DNA of 64,000 nucleotides from JBJXHG01 sp046160865 (GTDB taxonomy: Bacteria > Planctomycetota > UBA1135 > GCA-002686595): positions 1 to 64,000 of the forward strand of contig JBJXHG010000050.1 of NCBI GenBank assembly GCA_046160865.1, in the 5' to 3' direction. Positions 35,709 to 43,906 of the stretch are shown here, one piece after another. Numbering within the stretch: the stretch's first letter is position 1; each line of letters begins with the position of its first letter. The position numbers and the translations under genes are program-made. The notes below the pieces were generated by a model that was not told where the DNA came from, ran no database searches, and saw only the letters and a list, made by a program, of their open reading frames with translations.

Positions 35709-36458
35709 CTAGAAGATCTTCAGCCGATCTCGTTCTCGGTTCGTGGGGAAGCACTGCACGCAGATCGAGTCGTGAAACGATCTAGCGTTCTCCCACTTCG
35801 CCCAAGCAGAGCCTTCTCGCAGGCGCTCCTCCTCGGTCGGATTCGCGCGCTCTTTCGACCACCGCAGCTCGAAGCTTGTGTGGATTGTCTGTGTCCAGTC
35901 GATCGCAAGCGTGTCGAACGTCTTTCCGTTCTTCATTGGTACCGAGTACTCGCACACCCACCACTGCGACCTTGCACCGGTCGTCGTCCGAGGTGGCACT
36001 TGCGCTGCCGCGTTCGCGGTCAGAGCGCCGCCGATCCACTCCTGTGAGCGTTCAAGCTCGTAGGCTCCGACCAATGCTCGGCCGACGAAGACTTCGTCCT
36101 CGGGGGATGCATGGAACTCGCCATGATCGATACCGATTCGAAGTGGCGTCTTCGTCTTCGTCGTCATGAAAAGGAGCCAGCCGACCGTCTCGAGAACGTT
36201 GCGACGGGAGAGCTCGTCGTCGTCCCTGGCGTACAGAAGCAGCGTGTCGGAGAACCACGCGACGCCGACTCGCTCCTGAGCACGAAGCTCGTCGAGTCGC
36301 GGAACGTCGGTGGGGAACAGCCCCTGCTTGACCGAGTAACCGGTCAGTCGTCGGAACAAGGCGAGGTCGTGAGCGAGGAGCTTGTCGAGGGGGCGGCTCT
36401 CGATCAGACGCTTGAAGCCGAGGATGTCGCAGAGCGCAACCATTCGCTGGCGGGTCAT
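35709..36458 (-). CDS. Diverged class III nucleotidyl-cyclase-like protein
   Basis: 249 residues. The order of blocks matches an adenylate/guanylate cyclase homology domain: ALCDILGF (Asp11), WFSDTLLLY (Asp71), LRIGIDHGEF (106-115) and VGRALVGAYELER (125-137). Both metal-binding Asp positions are kept. The Asn and Arg of the usual VNLAARL transition-state helix are replaced by Val and Glu, so ordinary cAMP/cGMP synthesis is doubtful. A C-terminal 100-residue extension is unrecognised. It converges on tcmP with a 64-bp gap and shares its lower GC. An ATG at 36443 is an alternative start. Confidence 0.55.
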   Translation of the reverse strand: MTRQRMVALCDILGFKRLIESRPLDKLLAHDLALFRRLTGYSVKQGLFPTDVPRLDELRAQERVGVAWFSDTLLLYARDDDELSRRNVLETVGWLLFMTTKTKTPLRIGIDHGEFHASPEDEVFVGRALVGAYELERSQEWIGGALTANAAAQVPPRTTTGARSQWWVCEYSVPMKNGKTFDTLAIDWTQTIHTSFELRWSKERANPTEEERLREGSAWAKWENARSFHDSICVQCFPTNRERDRLKIF

Positions 36459-36557
36459 GTTCTCACCGTATCGAGGGTACGTGCCCGGAGTGCTCGCGAT
36501 CTCACGCACGCACGCGGAACCTGCGACCGAGAGCTGAGGCCGCGGGGTTCCTTCCTC

Positions 36558-36563
36558 TATATT
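36558..36563 (+). promoter_or_regulatory. Candidate -10 box (TATATT) for the transketolase-like gene
   Basis: TATATT stands out in GC-rich surroundings, 30 bases before the ATG, at the start of the return to high GC. A clear -35 is not seen. Confidence 0.4.
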
Positions 36564-36593
36564 GGCGGTCTCCTCGTCCCACACGCTCTCCGC

Positions 36594-38930
36594 ATGCAAA
36601 CCCTCTCCCGCCCCGCGTACGACACCGTCTCGAAGCACTTCCACCACTGGCAAAAGGTCGGCGACCTGATCGATCAGTCGATCGACCTCATGCTGAACCT
36701 GCGCCAATCCGGGCATCCGGGCGGCTCGCGCTCGAAGGTTCCGTTGATGGTGTCGACGACGCTGAGCGGCGCGATGCGCTGGGACATCCGTCATCCCGAG
36801 GCGCCGTTCGGCGACCGGTTCGTGCTCGTCGCGGGCCACTGCGCGCCGCTCGTGTACGCGATGCTCGCTGTCTACAACGAAGCGCTGCGCATGCGCTACG
36901 AGCTGACGCGCGACGCGCGCTTCCTCGTGCCGAACGCGAAGGAGCGCGCGCTGTACTGGGAAGACCTGCTCCTCCTGCGCCACAACAAAGGCTTGCCCGG
37001 CCACGCGGAGATGGAGGGCAAGACGCTCTTCTTCAAGTTCAACACGGGTCCGTCGGGTCACGGCGCACCGGCCGCGCTCGGCGAAGCGATGGCTCTGAAG
37101 CACGCCGGCGCCGGCGACGTGCGCGTGTTCGCGATGGAAGGCGAAGGCGGTCATTCCGCCGGCGCGCACCACGAGGTGAAGCACTCCGCGTGGGGACTCG
37201 GGCTCGACAACCTCGTGTACCTCTTCGATTGGAACGATCACGGCATCGACACGCGCGCGCACTCGGAGGTCGTGCACGGCACGCCGCAGCAGTGGTTCGA
37301 CGCGTACGGTTGGCGCGTCGCGGGCACGGAGCGCGGCGAGGACTACGCCGCGATCACGCAAGCGCTCTTCCAGATCGTGCGCGACGAGAAGCCGAATCAG
37401 CGGCCCGGCATGGTGTGGGTCAAGACGCGCAAGGGACGCGGCTACTACAAGTTCGACGCTCCGAGCCACGGCAAGGCGCACGCGCGCAACTCCGAGCTCT
37501 TCTGGAAGTGCCGCGGCGACTTCCAAGAGAAGTACGGCGTGAAGTTCGCCGGCTGCGGCGACACGAGCGATCCGGGTGAGGAAGGCTCGCGCGAGCAGAC
37601 GCGCGCGTGGTTTCAAACCGTGATGAGCGTGCTGCGCGACGATCGCGAGCTCCTCGAGTACCTCTCCGACACGCTCGTCGCGATCGGCGACTCGGTGCCG
37701 AAGAAGCCCGCCGGCTTCCGACTGACGTCGAAGGAGAACCTGCACGAGGACCGCTCGTGGCTCGCGCTCGACAAGTTGCCGAAGGAGCTCTTCGTCGCGC
37801 CCGGCACGAAGATCGCGAACAAGGAAGGCTTCGCGAAGTTCGGTGCGTGGGTGAACGAGCTCGCCAAGGAGAAGATGAATCGGCCGCTCGTGCTCGCGTG
37901 CTCGGCCGATCTCGCCGAGTCGACGTCGATCCACGGCTTCTCGAAGGGATTCAAAGAGAAGGAAGGCTTCGGCTGGTACGAGCGCGCGAAGAACCCGGGC
38001 GGGGCGCTCTTGCCGCAGCAGATCACCGAGTTCACGAACTCCGGCCTGATGGCCGGCATCGCGACCGTGAACATGTCGAGCACGCCGGAGCAAACGTTCG
38101 TCGGCTACTGGGGCGCGCATTCGACGTACGGCTCGTTCTCGTACTTGAAGTACGGCTTGATGCGGCTCTTCTCGCAGCTCGCGCAAGACTGCCCGCTGAA
38201 AGTCGGCAAGGTGATCTGGGTCGCCGGTCACTCCGGCCCCGAGACGGCCGAGGACAGCCGCACGCACTTCGGCATCTTCGCGCCGGGCGTCACGCAGCTC
38301 TTCCCCGCGAATCACGTCATCAACTTGCACCCTTGGGAGCACAACGAAGTGCCGGTGATGCTCGCGGCCGCGCTCGCGACGGACATTCCGATCGTCGTGC
38401 TGCACCTCACGCGCCCGAACGTGACGATTCCAGATCGCGCGAAGATCGGCTGCGCGCCGTACACCGACGCCGCGCGCGGCGCGTACGTCATCCGCGACTA
38501 CGACGCCAGGCGGCCGAAGTCAGGCTGCGTGCTCGTGCAAGGAACGAGCACGACCGATTCGCTCTTCCAGCTCTTGCCCAAGTTCGCGGACGGCAGCGCG
38601 CCGAACGTGAAGCTCGTCGCGGCCGTGTCGTGGGAGCTCTTCCAACGCCAAGACGTGGCATACCGCGAGCGCGTCATGTCGCACACCGACTGGCTCGACT
38701 CGACGGTGATCACGAACGGCGCGCGACGCTTGATGCACGATTGGCTCGCGCACAAGGTCGCCGAGGAGTACGCGATGAGCTCCGACTGGGACGATCGCTG
38801 GCGCACGGGCGGCAGCGTCGAGGAGCTCAAGGTCGAAGCGCACATCGACGCGCCGAGTTTGCTCGCCGGCATCACGAAGTTCGCACAGGAGCGTGAGCAG
38901 CGGCTGAAGCGACTCGCGTATCCGTTGTGA
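36594..38930 (+). CDS. Transketolase-family enzyme, 778 aa
   Basis: The protein has the transketolase order: LNLRQSGHPGGSRSK, a long TPP-binding part, VWVKTRKGRGYYK, a pyrimidine-binding domain (LACSADLAESTSIHGFSKGF, then NSGLMAGIATVNMS, FVGYWGAHSTYGSFSYLKYG) and a C-terminal domain. The TPP motif reads GEG (183-185) followed about 28 residues later by Asn in LFDWN, instead of GDG-N. It is about 110 residues longer than typical transketolases. Substrates may differ from the pentose-phosphate set. The frame is open far upstream, but the conserved region starts at MQTLSRPAYDTVSK. Confidence 0.83.
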   Translation: MQTLSRPAYDTVSKHFHHWQKVGDLIDQSIDLMLNLRQSGHPGGSRSKVPLMVSTTLSGAMRWDIRHPEAPFGDRFVLVAGHCAPLVYAMLAVYNEALRMRYELTRDARFLVPNAKERALYWEDLLLLRHNKGLPGHAEMEGKTLFFKFNTGPSGHGAPAALGEAMALKHAGAGDVRVFAMEGEGGHSAGAHHEVKHSAWGLGLDNLVYLFDWNDHGIDTRAHSEVVHGTPQQWFDAYGWRVAGTERGEDYAAITQALFQIVRDEKPNQRPGMVWVKTRKGRGYYKFDAPSHGKAHARNSELFWKCRGDFQEKYGVKFAGCGDTSDPGEEGSREQTRAWFQTVMSVLRDDRELLEYLSDTLVAIGDSVPKKPAGFRLTSKENLHEDRSWLALDKLPKELFVAPGTKIANKEGFAKFGAWVNELAKEKMNRPLVLACSADLAESTSIHGFSKGFKEKEGFGWYERAKNPGGALLPQQITEFTNSGLMAGIATVNMSSTPEQTFVGYWGAHSTYGSFSYLKYGLMRLFSQLAQDCPLKVGKVIWVAGHSGPETAEDSRTHFGIFAPGVTQLFPANHVINLHPWEHNEVPVMLAAALATDIPIVVLHLTRPNVTIPDRAKIGCAPYTDAARGAYVIRDYDARRPKSGCVLVQGTSTTDSLFQLLPKFADGSAPNVKLVAAVSWELFQRQDVAYRERVMSHTDWLDSTVITNGARRLMHDWLAHKVAEEYAMSSDWDDRWRTGGSVEELKVEAHIDAPSLLAGITKFAQEREQRLKRLAYPL

Positions 38931-38981
38931 CGCGCGCGCTGAATCGAATGTCGGCGCGCCCTCGCGTGTAGAGCGCACGCC

Positions 38982-39437
38982 GTGCCGTCGCGTTGGGTCA
39001 CCGTTCACGTCGCGGGGCTTTGGGAGGCGCAGGCCCTCGCCGCGACTCTCGAGGCCGCCGGGATTCCGACGTTCGTGCCGGATGTCGGCATCAAGACGAC
39101 GCAGCCGTTCTACAGCGGCGCGAACTCGCTCCAAGCGGAGGTTCAAGTCCCCGAGTGCGACGTCGATCGCGCACGCGAGGTGCTCGACGCGCGCGACACG
39201 GCTCCGCGAACGCCGTCGAAATCCGACTTGGACAAGCTCGGCACGCGCATCCGTTGGGCGTCGCTGTACACAGTGACCGCACCGATCGCGCTGTACTTGG
39301 CCGTTCCGTACTTCCGCAAGTGCCGGAACGCAACGAAGCGTCCCGAGGCTCACGGCTACACGATCGCCGCGGTCGGCTACAGCTTGATCGTGCTCGCGGT
39401 GCCCGTCTTGCTGATTCTCTCGCTCGCGCGATCTTGA
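38982..39437 (+). CDS. DUF2007-like protein with two membrane helices
   Basis: 151 residues from a GTG. Residues 4-65 (WVTVHVAGLWEAQALAATLE, then VQVPECDVDRAREVLD) resemble the small ferredoxin-like DUF2007 domain, described as a putative signal-transducing module. Two hydrophobic segments follow (TVTAPIALYLAVPYF and YSLIVLAVPVLLILSLA). The domain probably faces the cytosol from the inner membrane. It lies between the transketolase gene and a large membrane protein on the same strand. Confidence 0.65.
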   Translation: MPSRWVTVHVAGLWEAQALAATLEAAGIPTFVPDVGIKTTQPFYSGANSLQAEVQVPECDVDRAREVLDARDTAPRTPSKSDLDKLGTRIRWASLYTVTAPIALYLAVPYFRKCRNATKRPEAHGYTIAAVGYSLIVLAVPVLLILSLARS

Positions 39438-39470
39438 GGAACCATCGCGCGCCGGTCATCGTTGTGCGCG

Positions 39471-41585
39471 ATGACGAGCAGCGGACCGACATCACGCGAT
39501 CGCGTGCGCGCAGCGATCGGTCCCGTCATCTGGATCATCGCAATCCTCGCGATCGTGCTGCGCAGGCCGGTGCTGTTCGGTGCGAGCGCAGCGAGTCTCT
39601 CGCTCTTCACGCTCTATCTCGCGTTCTACGTCGTCGTGCCCGGCGTACTCGCGTACCTCTGCCTGCGGCGACGTGACGATTGGCTGACGACGCTCGGCAT
39701 GGGCTGGACGCTCGGGTTCGCGGCACAAGCGCTCGTGTACGTCGGGCTGAAGATCGCGCGCCTCGACGCGCTCTTCCCGTACTTCGCCGCCGTCAACGTG
39801 CCGCTCGCGTGGCTGGCGTGGCGCGCGCGCGGCAGTGAGAGTGCGATCGCCGCGCCGGCGAACGGCCACGTTCACCCGATCGCTGCCGTTCTGTTGCTCG
39901 CGGTGATCGCGCTCGCGATCCAGCGCCTGAATCTCTATCCGATCCAGCCGCTGCACTGGTTCCCGCATCCCGACCTCTTGTTCCACGCGGGCAATGCCGC
40001 CGAGCTCGCGAACAACTTCCCGCTGTTCGATCCGCGTTTCGCGGGCGATCGACTGACGTACCACTTCTTCTCGTACGCGTTCGCGGCGGGCGCGCACCAA
40101 GTCGCGGGCATTCCGGCGCTCGACTTCCTCGGCTGCGTCGGCGCGCCCGCGATGATCGCGCTGCTGGCGCTCCAAGTGTTCAACGCGGGCCGCTTGTTCT
40201 CCGCGCGCGCGGCCGGCGGGTTGCTCGCCGCGGCGCTCGTCGTGTTCCAGACGGACTTTGGCTACGACCCGTCGGCGTTCCGCACGGCTTTCAACAACAT
40301 GTTCAACCACGGCGTCTACAACTCGGTGACGACGTGCCCGGGCCTCGTGCTCGTCGCCGCGATCGCGATCGAGCTGTGGCGCTGGTTCCGAGTCGAGCGC
40401 GTGACGCGCGGCGCGGCGCTCGTTCTGTTCGTGCTCGGCTTCACGGCATCGGGCGTCAAAGGTAGCGTGATGCCCGTCGTCGTCGCGGGAGCGTTCGCCG
40501 CGCTCGTGTTCACGTGGGCGCGCGACAAGCCGCAGCGCGGGCGAGCGTTGAGCGCGCTGCTCCTGCTCGGGTGCTCCGCCGTCCCGATGACGGCGTACTT
40601 GTCGCTCGCGCCCGACAGCTACGCGTCGACGATGTTCCACTTCGCGCCCGCGCTCGTCGTCGAGACGTCGTCGTCGTTCCCGTGGATCGCCGAGCGCCTC
40701 GGCTTCGCTTCGGGAGCGGCGCCAAAGTGGCTCGCGCTCGCGCTGACACCGCTGTGGATCGCGGGCTATCTCGCGTTGATCGGCTTCGCCGTGCTGACCG
40801 TTCCGCGCGCGCGCCGGAGCACGTGGGGCGCGCCGGAGTACGCACTGCTCGGCGTCGCGGCGTCCGGTCTCTTGCTGGCGTGGGCGCTCGCTGCACCAGG
40901 GCAGTCGCAGCTCTTCTTCCTCGACAACGGACAGCTCGCGCTCGCGATCCTCGCGAGCGGCAGCGTGCTCCTGTGCAAGCCCGCGCGGATCACGCGCATC
41001 GCTGCGCTCGCCGTCGCGATCGCTCTCGCGACGCCACTCGCAACCGGCACTTGGCAAGACGTCGCGCTGCAGCTCGAGCGCGATCGCAACGCACGCGAGC
41101 CGCGTCCGCCGCCGACGCAAGCGGCACTCGAGACGATCGCGTGGCTGCGCGAGCACACGCCGACCGACGCGATCCTCGTGCGCCGCAAGCCGGATCTCTT
41201 GCTGTCCGCGTTCGCGGAGCGCCGGTGCTTCTACGAGACCGAGCTGCACCGTCCGCAACACCACGTCTGGGGCTGGGAGAAGTCGGGTGGCTCGCCTTAC
41301 GTCGTCAACGAGCCTTCACCCGTCGGCGTCGAGCGCGACCGATTGCAGCGACGATTCATGGACGATCCGAGCGCGGACACGCTGCGCGAGCTGCGCGCCG
41401 CCGCCCTTCGCGACGCACCGATCTACGTGATCTACGACCAGTTCGAGGGCCGCTACAACGCGAGACGGCAGATCTTCGTCGCCGCGCGGCCGCTCGACAC
41501 GCGCTCGATCCCTGCGAACACGAGCTTGCTCGAGCTCGAGTACGAGAGTCGCACCGCGCGCGTCTACCGCGTCCGCGAGCCGTGA
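39471..41585 (+). CDS. Polytopic membrane protein, GT-C glycosyltransferase-like
   Basis: 704 residues with at least 12 hydrophobic segments and a soluble C-terminal domain of about 180 residues. The first large loop holds HPDLLFHAGNAAELANNFPL and RLTYHFFSYAF, an acidic and aromatic loop of the kind found in GT-C lipid-linked sugar transferases. The C-terminal part (AWLREHTPTDAILVRRKPDL) is also usual in that group. No exact family can be named. The start ATG at 39471 is favoured over an upstream TTG. Confidence 0.6.
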   Translation: MTSSGPTSRDRVRAAIGPVIWIIAILAIVLRRPVLFGASAASLSLFTLYLAFYVVVPGVLAYLCLRRRDDWLTTLGMGWTLGFAAQALVYVGLKIARLDALFPYFAAVNVPLAWLAWRARGSESAIAAPANGHVHPIAAVLLLAVIALAIQRLNLYPIQPLHWFPHPDLLFHAGNAAELANNFPLFDPRFAGDRLTYHFFSYAFAAGAHQVAGIPALDFLGCVGAPAMIALLALQVFNAGRLFSARAAGGLLAAALVVFQTDFGYDPSAFRTAFNNMFNHGVYNSVTTCPGLVLVAAIAIELWRWFRVERVTRGAALVLFVLGFTASGVKGSVMPVVVAGAFAALVFTWARDKPQRGRALSALLLLGCSAVPMTAYLSLAPDSYASTMFHFAPALVVETSSSFPWIAERLGFASGAAPKWLALALTPLWIAGYLALIGFAVLTVPRARRSTWGAPEYALLGVAASGLLLAWALAAPGQSQLFFLDNGQLALAILASGSVLLCKPARITRIAALAVAIALATPLATGTWQDVALQLERDRNAREPRPPPTQAALETIAWLREHTPTDAILVRRKPDLLLSAFAERRCFYETELHRPQHHVWGWEKSGGSPYVVNEPSPVGVERDRLQRRFMDDPSADTLRELRAAALRDAPIYVIYDQFEGRYNARRQIFVAARPLDTRSIPANTSLLELEYESRTARVYRVREP

Positions 41586-41601
41586 TGCGAGGATCGTGCG
41601 C

Positions 41602-42612
41602 ATGAGTGCCTCCGCGGATCGCTGGCGCGTGCCGGTCATCGACGTCGCGGCGCTCGTCGCGCGCAAGTCAGGGCAAGCAACCGTCGCGATCGAGATCGGC
41701 CGTGCGTGCCGCGACACCGGTTTCTTCTACGTCGTCGGCCACGGCGTCGATCCCACGCTGTGCGAAGCGCTCGCCGAGCACAGCCGCCGGTTCTTCGCAC
41801 TGCCGGACGCGCACAAGTCGCGCATCCGCATGGAGCTCGCTGGTCGCGCCTGGCGCGGCTGGTTTCCACTCGGCGGCGAGCTCACATCGGGCGTGCCCGA
41901 CGACAAGGAAGGTCTCTACTTCGGTGCGGAGCTCGCGGTCGACCATCCGCTCGTCGTCGCGCGAACACCGCTGCACGGCGCGAATCTCTTCCCGGAGCTA
42001 CCGGGCTTCCGCGAGACCGTGCTCGCGTACATCGACGCGCTCACGAGGCTCGGACACGCTCTCGTGCGCGGCATCGCGCTGAGCCTCGGCCTCGACGAAG
42101 ACTTCTTCGAGCGGCAATACACGCGCGATCCGCTCGTGCTCTTCCGCATCTTTCGCTATCCCGCGTTGCGGCCGAATACAGAGACGCTGTCTCGCTGGGG
42201 CGTCGGCGAGCACACCGACTACGGCTTGCTCACGATGCTCTTGCAAGACGACGTCGGCGGTCTCGAGGTGAAGAGCCGGAGCGAGTGGACGGCGGCACCG
42301 CCGATCCCCGGCTCGTTCGTGTGCAACATCGGCGACATGCTCGACCGCATGACGCACGGGCTCTATCGCTCGACGCCGCACCGCGCGCGGAACACGAGCG
42401 CGCGCGATCGCCTGTCGTTCGCGTTCTTCTTCGATCCGAGCTTCGATGCGCGCGTGCGTCCGATCGAAGGCATCGCGAGCGACATGCTCACGGACGACGC
42501 ACACGAGCGTTGGGACCACGCGAGCGTGCACGCGTTCGACGGCACGTACGGCGACTATCTGCTCGCGAAGGTCAGGCGTGTGTTCCCAGAGCTACGGAAG
42601 GACACGCGGTGA
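41602..42612 (+). CDS. Isopenicillin N synthase-family 2-oxoglutarate/Fe(II) oxygenase
   Basis: 336 residues. The DIOX_N part is clear (VPVIDVAALVARKSG, CRDTGFFYVVGHGV, FFALPDAHKSRI). The 2OG-FeII domain carries iron ligands His204 and Asp206 in GEHTDYGLLTML and His260 in RSTPHRARN, then the co-substrate contact R-x-S in DRLSFAFFF. Family members hydroxylate or oxidise small molecules; the substrate is unknown. The gene starts 16 bp after the membrane-protein stop, so the two are probably one operon. Confidence 0.88.
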   Translation: MSASADRWRVPVIDVAALVARKSGQATVAIEIGRACRDTGFFYVVGHGVDPTLCEALAEHSRRFFALPDAHKSRIRMELAGRAWRGWFPLGGELTSGVPDDKEGLYFGAELAVDHPLVVARTPLHGANLFPELPGFRETVLAYIDALTRLGHALVRGIALSLGLDEDFFERQYTRDPLVLFRIFRYPALRPNTETLSRWGVGEHTDYGLLTMLLQDDVGGLEVKSRSEWTAAPPIPGSFVCNIGDMLDRMTHGLYRSTPHRARNTSARDRLSFAFFFDPSFDARVRPIEGIASDMLTDDAHERWDHASVHAFDGTYGDYLLAKVRRVFPELRKDTR

Positions 42613-42768
42613 CGGCGCGCGGCAGCGCGAAGCCGCAGCCCGCGGGCCCGCGGAGCGAGGCGAAGCGATGCTAGGAGAGCGATGGAGCGACGGCGCAGGC
42701 GACCTTCGTGGTCGCCGAGCACGACGCGACGAGTTCGACGCCGCAGCGCGAAGCCGCAGCCCGCGGGC
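42613..42768. repeat. Two copies of a 25-bp GC repeat beside gene 3' ends
   Basis: GCAGCGCGAAGCCGCAGCCC followed by GCGGG occurs at 42622-42646, 10 bp after the oxygenase stop, and at 42743-42767, 1 bp from the stop of the minus-strand gene at 42769. A third copy (one base different) is at 43424-43448. Nothing else is recognised in this gap. Confidence 0.8.
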
Positions 42769-43251
42769 TCAGGGTGCGAAGGTCGCGCCCAACCCGTTGC
42801 TCGCGTTGAAGCGCTGTGTTCCTGCGTCGCGGTACACGTACTGGAAGTGCCACGTGCTGCCGGGCGTGATCACGCCGGGCGCGAGCAGGTTCTGGAACTG
42901 CACTTGATTGCCGGCGAAGCCGGCGGCGCTCGCTTGCACGCCAGGACGCAGCGCGTGCACGCCCGGGTTGAACGGGTCGATGCACAGGTAGCCGTCGCCG
43001 AACGGATACTGCCCCGGATTGCGGCCGTACAGGAACATGCCCTTGGAGTAGGGCAACGTTCCGCGCGCGAGCAGTGCGAAGTTGTTCTCGCTCACGCTGA
43101 CGCTGCCGAACGCGTTGATCGTGCACGCGTGGCCGGTCGAGTTCGGCGTGGCGACGCAGTAGTTGAACGTGCTGGCCACCTGACCGAGCGCGGGCGACGA
43201 ATCGAGAGTGAGCGCTGCGACGAAACCGATTCCGAGTACGTATCGATTCAT
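42769..43251 (-). CDS. Secreted planctomycete-type hypothetical protein
   Basis: 160 residues with a signal peptide (MNRYVLGIGFVAALTL to ALGQ). The mature part is beta-rich and ends ITPGSTWHFQYVYRDAG, then SNGLGATFAP. In some planctomycetes, secreted proteins of unknown function end with this W-x-F-x-Y-x-Y-R-D ... F-N-x-S-x-G-L pattern (recalled, not searched). The GGGGAAC site about 10 bases upstream supports the ATG at 43251. Two palindromic hairpins lie upstream. Confidence 0.7.
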   Translation of the reverse strand: MNRYVLGIGFVAALTLDSSPALGQVASTFNYCVATPNSTGHACTINAFGSVSVSENNFALLARGTLPYSKGMFLYGRNPGQYPFGDGYLCIDPFNPGVHALRPGVQASAAGFAGNQVQFQNLLAPGVITPGSTWHFQYVYRDAGTQRFNASNGLGATFAP

Positions 43252-43324
43252 GATGCCTGTTCCCCTCTGTTGACTCAGGCGCACGCGCCACGCGACGCGC
43301 CTCCGCCGATGAGGGATTCCTATC

Positions 43325-43382
43325 GGCTCGCCGCGAGTCGAAACTCGCGTCTTGGGCGGCTCGCCCCGAGTCGAAACTCGCG
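43325..43382. repeat. Twin perfect hairpins with CGAA tetraloop
   Basis: GGCTCGCCGCGAGTCGAAAC repeats once with a 33-bp period. The first copy forms CGCGAGT-CGAA-ACTCGCG (43332-43349) and the second CGAGT-CGAA-ACTCG (43367-43380). They lie between two minus-strand genes, downstream of the small membrane protein and upstream of the secreted protein. They could terminate transcription or be relics of a mobile repeat. Confidence 0.75.
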
Positions 43383-43423
43383 CACTGCCGCAGCCCGCGA
43401 ATCCGCGCGGCGAGGCCGACGCC

Positions 43424-43448
43424 GCAGCGCGACGCCGCAGCCCGCGGG
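43424..43448. repeat. Third copy of the 25-bp 3'-end repeat
   Basis: GCAGCGCGACGCCGCAGCCC plus GCGGG directly abuts the stop codon (43449-43451) of the minus-strand membrane-protein gene. See 42613-42768 for the other two copies. Confidence 0.8.
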
Positions 43449-43775
43449 TCAACCGACCTTCTCGCCCTTCACGACGATCTCGCGCTCGTTCTTCTTCGGC
43501 CCCTGGCCCTTGCGGCGACGGCTCGTGCCGAACAAGCCGAGGTCGACGACGAGCGCGGTGAGCACGATCGCCCAGCCGACGCCCGTGAGCTCGGCACCGC
43601 CGAAGTGATTCACGGCGAACGCATACCCGAGCGTCGTCAGCGGCAGGAAGAGGAAGCCGAGGAACGGCCAGAAATTCGTCGCGTACGCCTGGTCGAGGTA
43701 GTTGCTGAACAGCCAGACGAGGAACAGGACGAACCGCGGCGCCGAGAGTGCGATGCAGCCGAGTAGGCACGGCAT
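43449..43775 (-). CDS. Small integral membrane protein, 108 aa
   Basis: No family recognised. From MPCLLGCIALSAPRFV the protein has three hydrophobic segments (RFVLFLVWLFSNYL, NFWPFLGFLFLPLTTLGYAF, VGWAIVLTALVVDLGLFG) and a very basic tail (SRRRKGQGPKKNEREIVVKG). By the positive-inside rule the tail should be cytoplasmic. It is divergent from mltA, and an extension of the frame upstream looks non-coding. Confidence 0.6.
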   Translation of the reverse strand: MPCLLGCIALSAPRFVLFLVWLFSNYLDQAYATNFWPFLGFLFLPLTTLGYAFAVNHFGGAELTGVGWAIVLTALVVDLGLFGTSRRRKGQGPKKNEREIVVKGEKVG

Positions 43776-43906
43776 GCGCTCAAGATGGGCCTCGCGACGC
43801 GCGCCCGCAAGCGGTGGAACCGGTTCTCGTGCGAGACAAACGCTCGCGCGGAAACCACAATCGCGCGCACTTCGCACCGACCTCGGATTCGACCTGCAGC
43901 CACACC

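Noticed and set aside
32550..36458. An integrated prophage or integrative element at the accessory block
   Set aside because: No integrase, structural phage genes, direct-repeat boundaries or tRNA insertion site are visible around it. Only composition and gene content suggest transfer.
35709..38405. A very long open frame on the minus strand opposite the transketolase-like gene
   Set aside because: Only its last part (35709-36458) has protein-like composition. The rest is the antisense of a clear transketolase gene and is Arg/His/Ala-rich, as expected from GC-rich shadow frames.
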